Source of the DNA: Paraburkholderia diazotrophica
Lineage (GTDB): Bacteria > Pseudomonadota > Gammaproteobacteria > Burkholderiales > Burkholderiaceae
Direction of reading: 5' to 3'
Length of the DNA: 64,000 bases
Assembly: GCF_900108945.1 (NCBI RefSeq)
Contig: NZ_FNYE01000041.1
Coordinates: forward strand, 1 to 64,000
Shown here: positions 1 to 9,725 of the stretch, one piece after another
How positions within the stretch are numbered: the stretch's first letter is position 1
Layout: each line of letters opens with the position of its first letter
Position numbers and translations under genes: made by a program
The notes under the pieces: model-generated
Told to the model about the DNA's origin: nothing
Database searches by the model: none
The model's input: the letters and a program-made list of their open reading frames with translations, nothing else

Positions 1-1032
1 GGCGCCGATCCGCAGGTCTACGGCATCGGCATCAAGGAACTGTGGGAAATCGATCCGGCGAAGCACAAGCCGGGGCTGGTGATTCACACGGCCGGCTGGC
101 CGCTCGACAAGCACACCTACGGCGGCTCGTTCCTCTATCACACCGACAACAACCAGGTGATGGTGGGCTTCGTGGTCGGCCTCGGCTATTCGAACCCGTA
201 CCTGTCGCCGTTCGAGGAATTCCAGCGCTACAAGACGCACCCGGAAATCCGCAAGTTCCTCGAAGGCGGCAAGCGTGTGTCGTACGGCGCACGCGCGATC
301 ACGGCGGGCGGGCTGATGTCGCTGCCGAGGCTCGTGTTTCCGGGCGGCGCGCTCGTCGGCGATGACGCGGGCTTTCTGAACGCGTCGCGGATCAAGGGCT
401 CGCACGCGGCGATCAAAACGGGGATGCTGGCCGCCGACGCCGCGTTCGATGCGGTCCAGGCCGGCCGTCAGTCGGATGAACTCGCCGCGTATCCCGAGTC
501 GTTCAAGACCTCATGGCTGCACACCGAGCTGTACCGTGCACGCAACTTCAAGCAGTGGATGAGCAAGGGCCTGTACCTGGGCACGCTGATGGTCGGCATC
601 GAGCAGAAGCTGCTGGGCGGCAACGTGCCGTGGACGCTGCATCACCAGCACTGGGATCACGAGATGCTGAAGCCGGCTTCGCAGTGCAAGCCGATCGACT
701 ATCCGAAACCTGATGGCAAGCTCACATTCGACCGGCTCTCGTCGGTGTTCATCTCGAACACGAATCACGAAGAGAACCAGCCCGCGCACCTGACGCTCAA
801 GGATGCTGGCGTTCCCATCAAGGTCAATTTGCAAACATACGCAGGCCCGGAAGCACGCTTTTGCCCGGCAGGTGTCTACGAGTTCGTGAAAACGGACGAA
901 AACGAAGACCGCCTGCAAATCAACGCGCAGAACTGCGTGCACTGCAAGACGTGCGACATCAAGGACCCGACGCAGAACATCGTGTGGGTCACGCCGGAAG
1001 GCGGCGGCGGGCCGAACTATCCGAACATGTGA
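1..1032 (+). CDS. Electron transfer flavoprotein-ubiquinone oxidoreductase, C-terminal part
   Basis: The reading frame is open from base 1, so the start lies outside the window; 343 residues are present of a protein usually near 555. The family takes electrons from reduced ETF, made by acyl-CoA and other dehydrogenases, and passes them to ubiquinone at the inner membrane through FAD and a 4Fe-4S cluster. Visible here are the late FAD-binding region (GDDAGFLN near residue 120) and the C-terminal ferredoxin domain: a Cys in FCPAGVYE, then C-x2-C-x2-C in CVHCKTC, then the typical PEGGGGPNYPNM end. A thiolase follows 60 bases later on the same strand, which fits a fatty acid or acyl-CoA oxidation context. 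Confidence 0.95.
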   Translation, partial: GADPQVYGIGIKELWEIDPAKHKPGLVIHTAGWPLDKHTYGGSFLYHTDNNQVMVGFVVGLGYSNPYLSPFEEFQRYKTHPEIRKFLEGGKRVSYGARAITAGGLMSLPRLVFPGGALVGDDAGFLNASRIKGSHAAIKTGMLAADAAFDAVQAGRQSDELAAYPESFKTSWLHTELYRARNFKQWMSKGLYLGTLMVGIEQKLLGGNVPWTLHHQHWDHEMLKPASQCKPIDYPKPDGKLTFDRLSSVFISNTNHEENQPAHLTLKDAGVPIKVNLQTYAGPEARFCPAGVYEFVKTDENEDRLQINAQNCVHCKTCDIKDPTQNIVWVTPEGGGGPNYPNM

Positions 1033-1092
1033 GTCTCCGACGGGCGCAACCGCGCCCGTTCGACAAGACGCGTCAACTTTGGAGAAAAAACT

Positions 1093-2280
1093 ATGAGCAG
1101 GGAAGTGGTGGTCGTAGGCGGCGTGCGTACAGCGATCGGCAAGTTCGGTGGCAGCCTGAAGGATTTCGCGCCGACCGAACTGGGCACGGCCGTCGTGCGC
1201 GAAGTGCTCGCACGGAACCACGTCGATGCAAAGGATGTCGGCCATGTCGTGTTCGGCAACGTGATCGCCACCGAGCCGAAGGACCTGTACCTGTCGCGCG
1301 TCGCGGCCATCGATGCCGGCATCCCCGACTCGACGCCAACGTTCAACGTCAATCGTCTGTGCGGTTCGGGCCTGCAGGCGATCGTGTCCGCGGCGCAGAC
1401 CATCATGCTCGGCGATGCGGACGTCGCAATCGGCGGCGGCGCGGAGAACATGAGCCGCGCGCCGTACATCTCGACCGACGCGCGTTTCGGCTCACGCATG
1501 GGCGACTCGCGTCTGATCGACATGATGCTCGGTGCGCTGAACGATCCATTCCAGGGGGTGCCGATGGGCGTGACGGCGGAAAACGTCGCGCGCAAGTTCG
1601 GCATTTCGCGCGAACAGCAGGACGCACTGGCGCTCGAATCGCATCGCCGCGCCGAACGCGCGATTGTCGAAGGGCGCTTCAAGAGCCAAATCATGCCGAT
1701 GACGCGCACGGTCAAGGGCCGCGAGGTCGCGTTCGATACCGACGAGCACGTGCGCAACGACGCAACGTCCGACGACTTCACGAAGCTGAAGCCCGTCTTC
1801 GCGAAGGAGAACGGGACGGTGACGGCCGGCAACGCATCGGGTATCAACGATGCGGCCGCCGCTGTCCTGCTGATGTCGCGCGATGCGGCCACGCAGCGCG
1901 GTATCGCACCGATGGCTCGGCTTGTCGCCTATGCGCACGCTGGCGTCGATCCGCAGTACATGGGTATCGGCCCCGTGCCGGCGACGCGTCTCGCGCTGCA
2001 ACGCGCAGGTCTCTCCATCGGCGATCTCGACGTGATCGAAGCGAACGAGGCGTTCGCGGCCCAGGCGTGCGCCGTCACGCAAGAGTTAGGACTCGATCCC
2101 TCGAAGGTGAACCCGAACGGTTCGGGCATCTCGCTCGGCCATCCGATCGGTGCGACAGGCGCGCTCATTACCGTCAAGGCGCTGCACGAACTGCAGCGCA
2201 TCAATGGACGGTATGCGCTTGTCACGATGTGCATCGGCGGCGGCCAGGGCATTGCCGCCATCTTCGAGAACCTTCGCTAA
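1093..2280 (+). CDS. bktB: Acetyl-CoA C-acyltransferase, BktB-type thiolase
   Basis: A 395-residue thiolase, full length for the family. It condenses or cleaves acyl-CoA, either in the last step of beta-oxidation or, for BktB, in joining acetyl-CoA with propionyl- or acetyl-CoA for polyhydroxyalkanoate precursors. The nucleophile Cys90 is in NRLCGSGLQ, His350 in GHPIGATGA and Cys380 in MCIGGGQG, so all catalytic residues are present. The N-terminus and overall pattern closely resemble Cupriavidus BktB as I remember it. The ATG follows GGAGAAAA by a few bases. A perfect stem-loop lies just after the stop. Family assignment is firm; the choice between biosynthetic and degradative use is inference. 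Confidence 0.93.
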   Translation: MSREVVVVGGVRTAIGKFGGSLKDFAPTELGTAVVREVLARNHVDAKDVGHVVFGNVIATEPKDLYLSRVAAIDAGIPDSTPTFNVNRLCGSGLQAIVSAAQTIMLGDADVAIGGGAENMSRAPYISTDARFGSRMGDSRLIDMMLGALNDPFQGVPMGVTAENVARKFGISREQQDALALESHRRAERAIVEGRFKSQIMPMTRTVKGREVAFDTDEHVRNDATSDDFTKLKPVFAKENGTVTAGNASGINDAAAAVLLMSRDAATQRGIAPMARLVAYAHAGVDPQYMGIGPVPATRLALQRAGLSIGDLDVIEANEAFAAQACAVTQELGLDPSKVNPNGSGISLGHPIGATGALITVKALHELQRINGRYALVTMCIGGGQGIAAIFENLR

Positions 2281-2286
2281 AGGCAT

Positions 2287-2310
2287 GATGCGCGGCGCTG
2301 GCCGCGCATC
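2287..2310 (+). terminator. Stem-loop after bktB
   Basis: GATGCGCGGC, a GCTG loop and GCCGCGCATC form a perfect 10-bp stem starting 7 bases after the thiolase stop codon. No clear T run follows, so it may be a Rho-assisted terminator or an mRNA 3' end stabiliser. Confidence 0.5.
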
Positions 2311-3509
2311 GACGTGTAAATCGAAGCGATGAGGGCGATCGGTGCCGGTACATCATCCCCATCGGTGCGCTCGGGATCGCGAATATGCGTGCGGCTCGAC
2401 GTCTGTCGCCACGCGTCAAAGAGCGTGACACATCGAGCAGAAATTTTGCACCGCCGACAATGCAAGCAACGCGCCGTGCTGGCAGCACAAGTGCGTAGAT
2501 TAGGCAGCAGGGGCGGCGGACGGCTCGTGACATCGAATATTGAGCCGTGAGCGCCTGCAGCTGTCGATCGTGGCTGGCGACGTACTGGATAGCCGCATTT
2601 GCGACTTGCATTCCAGCGTCCTGTACACCGGCGCAAGCAACCGTTGACTTCCCGTCAAGCCGAACGGCTGTTACTGGGTCGACAACTGCTGACCGACGGG
2701 CAACGCCGCCGGTTTCTCCCGTCCGTGGCGCCGCGATACCGTAGACCGTATAAGCCTGTCAACACTCCGATGTAGTAGCGGCGCGGAAAGCGCTAGCGTG
2801 TTGGCACTCGACCTGCGGCCAGCATTTCGCGTAACAGCGGGCCTATATAGATCCGGTACGCTTCCTCTTGGCGTCTGGCATTTGGCATTTCTCTTTGCGC
2901 CATGACTTTACATAAATCAAAGTATCAATATTCGTTAGGATTTCATATAGAAATAGGTAAGTTGTCGTCGCATCGAATTCACACTACGAAGGGCGACTGA
3001 ATAGAGAGTCGATGGCCCGCAATCTGGCGCAAAACAAGCGGCACAAGCAGGCGCCGCGTTGCGTCAGCTCGCGACGACACGATGATCGCGCCTTCGATCG
3101 CGGCGCGAGCCTGCCGCTCATTCTGCATGATCGGCTATCGGCTAATCGTAGAAGGTGCGTCGACAGGGGCGCGGAGAAACCCCCGGCGCTGCCGCTTACG
3201 CCCCACATATCCGCGCCGCTGCCCCGCACACCCGTTGATCCAACTTCGTCGAATCGCACTGCGCCAGCGGCGTGCGCGTGTTCGGAATCCCGCCGTCAGT
3301 ATTCGGATGAAGTTTTGCGCTGTCTTCAGGTCACGTGGACAGCATGAGGGTTTTCCTGTGGTCATGCGCGACGGTCATGCGCGCCATGAAAACTTATCGA
3401 TTGTTCGAAGTCGCACGAACCTCAACAATGATTTGGACCACGCAGTGTCTTCACAGGTGACACCTACCGTATCCGTTTCGAGCGGTACCAACGAGGAACG
3501 TGACAGGCG
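2311..3509. other. 1.2-kb stretch without a recognised gene
   Basis: Short open frames occur on both strands, but none has a good ribosome binding site, a recognisable motif or steady codon use. An AT-rich patch near 2900-2960 stands out and could carry promoter elements. The last 100 bases presumably hold the promoter of the decarboxylase gene. A degraded gene cannot be excluded. Confidence 0.5.
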
Positions 3510-5201
3510 ATGAACTTTCCCGAAATTATTGCCCACTTCGATGAAGCTGCAACAAGGCCGCCCGTGCGGCCTGCGACGAATGTCACATGTGGCGAAGCGC
3601 TCGTCGCTTTGCTGGAGGGATTCGGTGTCCAGTACGTGTTCGGTATCCCGGGCGTACATACGGTCGAACTCTATCGGGGACTCTGCGCATCGACGATCCG
3701 GCACATTACGCCGCGCCACGAACAGGGCGCGGGCTTCATGGCGGACGGATATGCACGTGTGACCGGCAAGCCGGGGGTCTGTTTCGTCATCACCGGGCCT
3801 GGCATGACCAACGTGGCGACCGCGATGGCGCAGGCTTTTGCGGACTCCATTCCAATGCTCGTTATCTCAAGTGTGAACGCGCGACGCCGACTGGGCACAG
3901 GGGACGGACGTCTGCACGAATTGCCATCGCAGCAGGGTGTGTTCAGCGGGTTCACCGCGTTCTCGCACACGCTGCTTGATGCCGCGGAACTGCCGCAGGT
4001 GCTGGCCCGCGCATTCGCGGTTTTTGGCAGTGCGCGACCGCGACCGGTGCACATCGAGATTCCGCTCGACGTGATCGTGGCGCCAGCGGGTGGCATGAAT
4101 CTCACGCCGACAGCGCTGCCCGCAAAGCCTGCTGCCTGCCCGAATGCCCTGGCTGCGGCTGCAGACCTGCTCGCCGGGGCGCGACGGCCATTGATCCTCG
4201 CCGGCGGCGGAGCGTCGGATGCCCCCGTGGAGCTGCGCGAACTCGCCGAACGCCTGCAGGCGCCCGTCGCACTGACCATCAATGCGAAGGGTCTTCTGCC
4301 TGCTGGTCATCCGCTCCTCATCGGCTCGACACAGTCGTTGGCGCCAACGCGGGCAATGGTTCGCGAAGCGGATGTCGTGCTCGCGGTCGGGACCGAGCTG
4401 GGGGAAACCGATTATGACGTGATGTTCGACGGCGGCTTTGTAATCGAGGGCCTGCTGATCCGCATCGATATCGATGGTCAGCAGCTGATGCGCAACCTGC
4501 GCCCGGATGTGGCCATCGCCGGCGATGCACGGCACGCGCTCGGCAGCCTCTCGACGCGACTGCACGAATGCGCCGCGCACGCGCCGCAGTCCGACTGGGG
4601 CGCTCCGCGTGTTGCGGCCGTACGCGAGGCGCTGATGGCCGGCTACGACGGGCCGACGCGCTCACAGATGCATCTGGTCGACACGATTGTCGCCACGCTG
4701 CCGGATGCGATCATTGCAGGTGACTCGACGAGTCCCGTCTATGCGGGCAACTTCGCGTACGACGCTCAGGCCCCGCGTTCCTGGTTCAATTCGTCAACGG
4801 GTTATGGCACGCTCGGCTACGGACTGCCCGCTGCAATCGGCGCGAAGCTCGCAGCGCCCGAGCGGCCGGTCGTCTGTCTGATTGGCGACGGCGGTTTGCA
4901 GTTCACCTTGTCTGAGCTTGCGAGCGCCGTCGAAGCCCGGGTTCCCGCGATTGTGCTGCTGTGGAACAACTTCGGTTACGGTGAGATCCGCAAATACATG
5001 ACGGCACGCGGGATTGCTCCTGTCGGCGTCGACATTCACACTCCGGACTTTATGGCACTGGCGCGCGGTTTCGGATGCGCAGCCTGCCGGGCCGGCACTC
5101 CGCATGCCCTTGCGGCGCAACTGCGTCATGCGATGCGGCGGGACATCCCGACGGTGATCGAGATCGACGAAGCCGAATGGTTCGCACGGGTGCCCGCATG
5201 A
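3510..5201 (+). CDS. ThDP-dependent 2-oxo acid decarboxylase, AruI-like (5-guanidino-2-oxopentanoate decarboxylase)
   Basis: A 563-residue member of the acetolactate synthase/benzoylformate decarboxylase family. AruI decarboxylates 5-guanidino-2-oxopentanoate, the transamination product of arginine, to 4-guanidinobutanal. Seen in order: the N-terminal ThDP-binding domain with FGIPGVHTVELYRGL (about 44-58) and the cofactor-activating Glu71 in RHEQGAGFMADGY; a central domain; and a C-terminal domain with the ThDP/Mg motif GDGG...NNFGYGEIR (about 455-490). The next gene overlaps its stop (ATGA) and encodes an aldehyde dehydrogenase, the expected next enzyme. The partner aminotransferase AruH is not in the window. 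Other members of this family act on other 2-oxo acids, so the substrate is inference. Confidence 0.8.
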   Translation: MNFPEIIAHFDEAATRPPVRPATNVTCGEALVALLEGFGVQYVFGIPGVHTVELYRGLCASTIRHITPRHEQGAGFMADGYARVTGKPGVCFVITGPGMTNVATAMAQAFADSIPMLVISSVNARRRLGTGDGRLHELPSQQGVFSGFTAFSHTLLDAAELPQVLARAFAVFGSARPRPVHIEIPLDVIVAPAGGMNLTPTALPAKPAACPNALAAAADLLAGARRPLILAGGGASDAPVELRELAERLQAPVALTINAKGLLPAGHPLLIGSTQSLAPTRAMVREADVVLAVGTELGETDYDVMFDGGFVIEGLLIRIDIDGQQLMRNLRPDVAIAGDARHALGSLSTRLHECAAHAPQSDWGAPRVAAVREALMAGYDGPTRSQMHLVDTIVATLPDAIIAGDSTSPVYAGNFAYDAQAPRSWFNSSTGYGTLGYGLPAAIGAKLAAPERPVVCLIGDGGLQFTLSELASAVEARVPAIVLLWNNFGYGEIRKYMTARGIAPVGVDIHTPDFMALARGFGCAACRAGTPHALAAQLRHAMRRDIPTVIEIDEAEWFARVPA

Positions 5202-6703
5202 AACCGGAAAACCTCCTCCCGTCAGGCATCCCGTTGCGCACCGAACTGTACATCGATGGCTGCTGGCGTGCAGCAGAAGCGGGACGCCGTCTGGGCGTCG
5301 TCAACCCGTCGACGGAGCAGAAGATTGCGGAGGTCGCGGCGGCCGATGCCGCTGACGTCGACTGTGCGGTGCAGGCCGCGGCCCAAGCGCTGCGCAGCTG
5401 GAAGAATACGACGGGTGCCGCGCGCGCCGCTTTTCTCCGTGCTATCGCGCGCGGTGTCGAGGCGCGCCGCGCACATCTGGCTGCGCTCCAGTCGCTCAAT
5501 AACGGCAAGCCGCTGGCCGAAGCGCAGACCGATGTCGACGATGTCATTGCCACCTTCGACTACTACGCGGACCTGGCCGACAGCATCGATCGGACGGGCG
5601 CATCCAGCGTGGCGATCCCGAGCAGCGACTATCAGGCGCAGATCAGCCGCGAGCCGGCCGGCGTCGTTGCGCTGATCGTGCCATGGAATTTCCCGATGGT
5701 CACCACGGCCTGGAAGCTTGCGCCTGCGCTTGCGGCCGGGTGCACCGTCGTGCTCAAGCCTTCGGAAATAACGCCGCTGCCCGAACTCGAGCTCGCTGCC
5801 ATCGTGGCGCAAGCCGGTGTGCCGCGCGGCGTGGTGAACGTTCTCACAGGCACAGGCGCTGACGTTGGCGCTCCGCTTGTTGCGCATCCACTCGTCGCGA
5901 AGGTGTCGTTCACGGGCAGCACCGCGGCGGGCGCGCACGTTATGAAGACGGCGGCGGACACCATCAAGGGTGTGGGGCTCGAGCTGGGCGGCAAGTCGGC
6001 CATTATCGTATTCGCGGACGCGGACCTCGAACTGGCCGCCGATCTGGTCGCGGCGGGCGGATTCTTCAACGCAGGCCAGATGTGCTCCGCCACCTCGCGG
6101 GTACTGGTCGAGCGGCACGTCGCCGACGAGCTTGTCGCACGTCTGGCGCATCGCGTCACGCATACCGTGGTGGGCGATCCTTTCGCGGCCGGAGTACAGA
6201 TGGGGCCGCTCACCAACCGCGTCCAGTATGAACGCGTGCAGCGGTTCATCGCACAGGGCAAGGCCGCCGGCGCACGTCTGGTGATCGAGGGCTCTGCGCC
6301 GGCCGGGCCAGGATACTTCGTGAAACCGACATTGTTTGTCGATATCCCGTCCGACAGCGTGTTGTGGCGCGAAGAGATCTTCGGTCCCGTACTTTGCGTG
6401 CGCAGTTTCGATACAGAGGAAGAGGCAGTCCGGGTCGCCAACGACACCGACTTCGGCCTCGTTGCTACAGTCGTCACGGAGGACGCCGCGCGCGGCAGCA
6501 GAGTCGCCCGCGAACTGGAAGCGGGCGTCGTGTGGATCAATGCACCGCAGCTGATCTTTCCGCAGACCTCGTGGGGTGGCTACAAGCGCAGCAGCATCGG
6601 CCGTGAACTCGGTCCGTTCGGCCTCGCTGCCTTCCAGGAAATCAAGCAGATCCTGATGCCAAATGAAAATACGCCTGCCGCGCAGCGCATCGGCGGCCCA
6701 TGA
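5198..6703 (+). CDS. NAD(P)-dependent aldehyde dehydrogenase, KauB-like
   Basis: A 501-residue aldehyde dehydrogenase of normal length. It shows the cofactor-binding VPWNFPMV segment, the general base Glu in ELGGKSA and the catalytic Cys in NAGQMCSATSRVLV. The start was set at 5198 because this ATG overlaps the preceding stop (ATGA), which implies translational coupling; the frame is open further upstream, but that part overlaps the decarboxylase. In the arginine transaminase pathway, 4-guanidinobutanal from AruI is oxidised to 4-guanidinobutyrate by KauB. The coupling to an AruI-like gene and to a polyamine-type importer supports an aldehyde of this kind. Exact substrate specificity cannot be read from the sequence. 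Confidence 0.85.
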   Translation: MKPENLLPSGIPLRTELYIDGCWRAAEAGRRLGVVNPSTEQKIAEVAAADAADVDCAVQAAAQALRSWKNTTGAARAAFLRAIARGVEARRAHLAALQSLNNGKPLAEAQTDVDDVIATFDYYADLADSIDRTGASSVAIPSSDYQAQISREPAGVVALIVPWNFPMVTTAWKLAPALAAGCTVVLKPSEITPLPELELAAIVAQAGVPRGVVNVLTGTGADVGAPLVAHPLVAKVSFTGSTAAGAHVMKTAADTIKGVGLELGGKSAIIVFADADLELAADLVAAGGFFNAGQMCSATSRVLVERHVADELVARLAHRVTHTVVGDPFAAGVQMGPLTNRVQYERVQRFIAQGKAAGARLVIEGSAPAGPGYFVKPTLFVDIPSDSVLWREEIFGPVLCVRSFDTEEEAVRVANDTDFGLVATVVTEDAARGSRVARELEAGVVWINAPQLIFPQTSWGGYKRSSIGRELGPFGLAAFQEIKQILMPNENTPAAQRIGGP

Positions 6704-6818
6704 GTTCACGTCATGACGCGCATGCAGAGATTTCGTTTGTTGCGCGTTTTTGACGAACCTACAGTTGATTCACCCACCACGCCGACACGCGGCCACGCGA
6801 CTGAAACTGGAGACGACC

Positions 6819-7916
6819 ATGCAAGACATCAAACGGGGCAGAAGGCAGGCCATCAAGACCATTGGCGCGGCGCTGGCGGCATCGGCACTGCCCATGCCAT
6901 TCATCAGTACTGCCAGGGCACAGGAGAAGAGCTTCGCGGGCAAGACGCTGCGGCTCCTGACGTGGTCCGACGATACGGGCGCGGCGGCGCTGCGCAACAT
7001 CGCCAACACGTTTAGCCAGAAGACGGGTGCCCAGGTCGTCGCTGACCGCGCGGACGGCACCTCCGGCATGGTTGCGAAGGTGAAGGCTGCCGGCGAGCGG
7101 CCCACGTACGATGTGATCACGCTAGCGGGTGTCGGTGCGTCGGGTCTCGCGGACGCGGGCCTGCTGATGAAACCGGACCTGGACAAGCTTCCCAACCTGA
7201 AGGACGTCGCCCCTCAGTACCGGACGGGCGCCAATGGCTTTGGCGTCGGCTATCTGCTCTGGTCGGACGGCCTGATCTACAACACATCGACGGTGAAGAC
7301 GCCGCCCGCAAGCTATGAGGCGCTGTGGGACCCGAAGTACGCGGGCCGGCTGTTCCTGCCGCCGCCGGAATGGGCCGAGGCTGTCGATCTCGCGATCATC
7401 GCGGCGAAGATGGCAGGTGGCTCGCAGCAGAACATCGAGCCAGGATTCGCGCGGCTCGCGCAGTTGAAGGAGCGCGTGCTGACGCTTGGAGAAAACCCGA
7501 ACCAGGTCGCCGATCTGTTCCGTACGGGTTCGCTCGACATCGGCGGCATCTATGCCCCGGCATTCTTCCCCGACCAGATTCGCAAACCGGAATATCGGAT
7601 GGGCGTGACCTACGGAATGAAAGAGGGCTTCGCGACGCAGTTGATGTTCACCGTGATTCCGAAAGCGCATCCCGGCGATCTCGATCTGATTCATGCGTTC
7701 ATCAACCATTCGCTCGACGCGACCGTCCAGGGGCGCATGGCCGCAGACGTGCTCAACGGTCCCGTCAACGGGAAGGCCGTCATCCCGGCTCAGAGTCGCG
7801 CGTTCGTGCCGTCGCCGCAGCAGATCGCCGAGAAGGCAATATTGCATGACGACAAGACGCTGGCCGCCGTCCAGCCTGCATGGATCAAGCGCTATACCGC
7901 GCTCTTTGCGGCGTGA
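6819..7916 (+). CDS. ABC transporter substrate-binding protein, spermidine/putrescine (PotD) type
   Basis: A 365-residue periplasmic binding protein. The start at 6819 was chosen over an in-frame codon 23 residues upstream because GGAG lies 8 bases before it and it gives a good export signal. Residues 1-34 have a twin Arg (GRRQAIKTIG) followed by an Ala-rich hydrophobic stretch and an ARA cleavage site, so export by Tat or Sec is likely. The mature part has the LRLLTWSDDTG opening and the LLWSDGLIYN segment typical of extracellular solute-binding family 1 proteins for polyamines. Two permease genes and an ATPase gene follow in the same direction. The ligand may be a polyamine or a guanidino compound, given the AruI/KauB-like neighbours. 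Confidence 0.87.
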   Translation: MQDIKRGRRQAIKTIGAALAASALPMPFISTARAQEKSFAGKTLRLLTWSDDTGAAALRNIANTFSQKTGAQVVADRADGTSGMVAKVKAAGERPTYDVITLAGVGASGLADAGLLMKPDLDKLPNLKDVAPQYRTGANGFGVGYLLWSDGLIYNTSTVKTPPASYEALWDPKYAGRLFLPPPEWAEAVDLAIIAAKMAGGSQQNIEPGFARLAQLKERVLTLGENPNQVADLFRTGSLDIGGIYAPAFFPDQIRKPEYRMGVTYGMKEGFATQLMFTVIPKAHPGDLDLIHAFINHSLDATVQGRMAADVLNGPVNGKAVIPAQSRAFVPSPQQIAEKAILHDDKTLAAVQPAWIKRYTALFAA

Positions 7917-8848
7917 TGGAGATGCCTGCGCTCTCATCACGCCGCACCGGGCAGGCGGCATCCGCCGACGAGGCCGCGGGGCAGCGCCGTGTTCCTCCGG
8001 CGCTGCCCCGCGTGTCGCCGTGTTTGCTGCTCGCACCGATCTTCGCGTTTCTCATGGTGCTGGTCGCGGCCGCCATCGCGGTGCTGCGCATGAGCTTCGG
8101 CGTGCCTGGCAATGAGTGGCATGCGTTCACGCTGCAAAACTATGTGGACCTTGGCGATGAGTACTTCCTGCATTCCCTGTGGCTGACGCTGCGGCTCGCA
8201 TTGCAGAGCATGGTCTGTGCGGTCGCGCTCGCGATTCCCGTGGCGCTCGCGCTGGCGCGCACGCAATCGCGCGTCGCGCGGCGGCTTTTGCTTGCCGGCG
8301 TGCTGTTGCCGCTGCTGGTCAACCTGCTGCTGCAAGGCTATGGATGGCTCGTGATGCTCGGACCCGCAGGGCTCGTCAATCATGCGCTACTCGCGGCAGG
8401 CGTCATCCGGCGGCCGTTGCAGTGGCTGTATCGCGAGAACGGCGTGCTGCTCGGCCTGATCCAGACGGCGTTTCCGCTCGCCGTGCTGCCGATTTCGAGC
8501 GCGATGCGCGCGATATCGCACTCGTATGAAGAGGCGGCCGCCACACTTGGCGCGACTCGCTGGCAGACGATGCGTCACGTGGTGCTGCCGCTGGCCATGC
8601 CGGGGCTCGTGTCTGGCGCGCTGCTCGTGTTCGCCTACAACGCGAGTGCATTTGCGGTGCCGCTTCTGCTCGGCGGGCGGCGCGTGCCGATGCTCGCCGT
8701 ACTGGTGCACGACCAGGTGGCGCCGTTGCTGAACTGGCCCGCCGCATCCGCATCGGGTGTCGTGCTGATGGTGGCGACACTCGCCGTGATGGCCATCTCG
8801 CAACGGCTCGTGCGCACGCTGCAACGTCACCGGGAGTCCCGCTCATGA
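7916..8848 (+). CDS. ABC transporter permease, PotB type
   Basis: A 310-residue inner-membrane permease with about six hydrophobic segments. The EAA loop that docks on the ATPase is visible in EEAAATLGATRWQTMRHVVLPLAMPG, about residues 204-229. The start at 7916 overlaps the stop of the binding-protein gene (TGATG). The first 35 residues are polar and Arg/Ala rich before the first membrane segment (CLLLAPIFAFLMVLVAAAIA). The end overlaps the next permease by ATGA. It pairs with the following permease as the two halves of a polyamine-type importer channel. Confidence 0.9.
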   Translation: MEMPALSSRRTGQAASADEAAGQRRVPPALPRVSPCLLLAPIFAFLMVLVAAAIAVLRMSFGVPGNEWHAFTLQNYVDLGDEYFLHSLWLTLRLALQSMVCAVALAIPVALALARTQSRVARRLLLAGVLLPLLVNLLLQGYGWLVMLGPAGLVNHALLAAGVIRRPLQWLYRENGVLLGLIQTAFPLAVLPISSAMRAISHSYEEAAATLGATRWQTMRHVVLPLAMPGLVSGALLVFAYNASAFAVPLLLGGRRVPMLAVLVHDQVAPLLNWPAASASGVVLMVATLAVMAISQRLVRTLQRHRESRS

Positions 8849-9687
8849 GCACCTTGCGTATTCCCGCGGCCATGCCCGGCCGGCTCGGCCGGCTGACAGG
8901 ACTGCTCGCCACAGTCGTGCTCTTTCTCGCCGCGCTGCCGATCCTGACGATGATTACGATGTCGTTCGGTAATTCGGACACGCTCGAATTTCCACCTCAG
9001 AGCTTCGGTCTGCACTGGTACCGCGCAGCATGGCATGCGTTCGTGTCGCCCGATGCGGGCGACGTACTGTCGATGGGCGCCGCGCTGACGACGAGCCTTG
9101 TGGTCGCCATCGCGACGATGCTGATCGCCACCGCGATATCCGTGCCGGCCGCGTACGCCCTCTCGCGGTACCGTTTCCGGGGCAAGGCGATCATCGAGCA
9201 ACTGGTTGCGCTGCCGCTCGTCTATCCGCTCGTCATGCTCGGGCTTTCGCTGCTGCTCGTCTTCAATGCGTTGCCGGTGGAACTCGGCGTGTTGCGGCTC
9301 GTCATCGCGCACGTGATTCTCGCGCTGCCGTTCACGGTAAAGAACTGCGCGGCGTCCGTCGCGTCCGTCGGCCCGGAGTTCGAAGAAGCCGCTTGCGTGA
9401 TGGGCGCAAGCCCGCATCGCGCGCTCTTCGATGTCGTGCTGCCCCTCATGCGCCCGGGCATCCTCGCCGGGATGCTGTTCGCGTTCATCATCTCGTTCAA
9501 CGAGTTCACGGTGACGTTTTTTCTCTACAGCATCAACACGATGACGCTGCCCGTCTGGCTCTACAGCCGCACGGTCTCGTCGCTGGACCCCACGGTGTTT
9601 TCGTTCGCGGTGGTCATTGTGATGATCGACTTTGGCCTGATCTGGCTGCTCGAAAAGCTCGTCGGCGACGAAGGCGTGGCGCTCTGA
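8845..9687 (+). CDS. ABC transporter permease, PotC type
   Basis: A 280-residue permease, the second channel subunit. It starts with ATG overlapping the preceding stop. A first membrane span lies near residues 15-35, and the EAA loop is in EEAACVMGASPHRALFDVVLPLMRPG (about 179-205). The size and order binding protein, permease, permease, ATPase match spermidine/putrescine importers. The ligand is inferred from family and context only. Confidence 0.9.
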   Translation: MSTLRIPAAMPGRLGRLTGLLATVVLFLAALPILTMITMSFGNSDTLEFPPQSFGLHWYRAAWHAFVSPDAGDVLSMGAALTTSLVVAIATMLIATAISVPAAYALSRYRFRGKAIIEQLVALPLVYPLVMLGLSLLLVFNALPVELGVLRLVIAHVILALPFTVKNCAASVASVGPEFEEAACVMGASPHRALFDVVLPLMRPGILAGMLFAFIISFNEFTVTFFLYSINTMTLPVWLYSRTVSSLDPTVFSFAVVIVMIDFGLIWLLEKLVGDEGVAL

Positions 9688-9725
9688 TCTTCGCCGGCAC
9701 AGGATCACAGGGATAAGGAATGCTC

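Noticed and set aside
861..2288. A 475-codon plus-strand frame overlapping bktB
   Set aside because: Arg-rich alternative frame of the thiolase gene with no recognisable domain.
3430..3448. ATTTGGACCACGCAGTGTC before the AruI-like gene as a box copy
   Set aside because: Only the left half-site is present; the right arm is missing.
5222..6709. A 495-codon minus-strand frame opposite the aldehyde dehydrogenase
   Set aside because: Shadow of the dehydrogenase gene; no ribosome binding site or domain.
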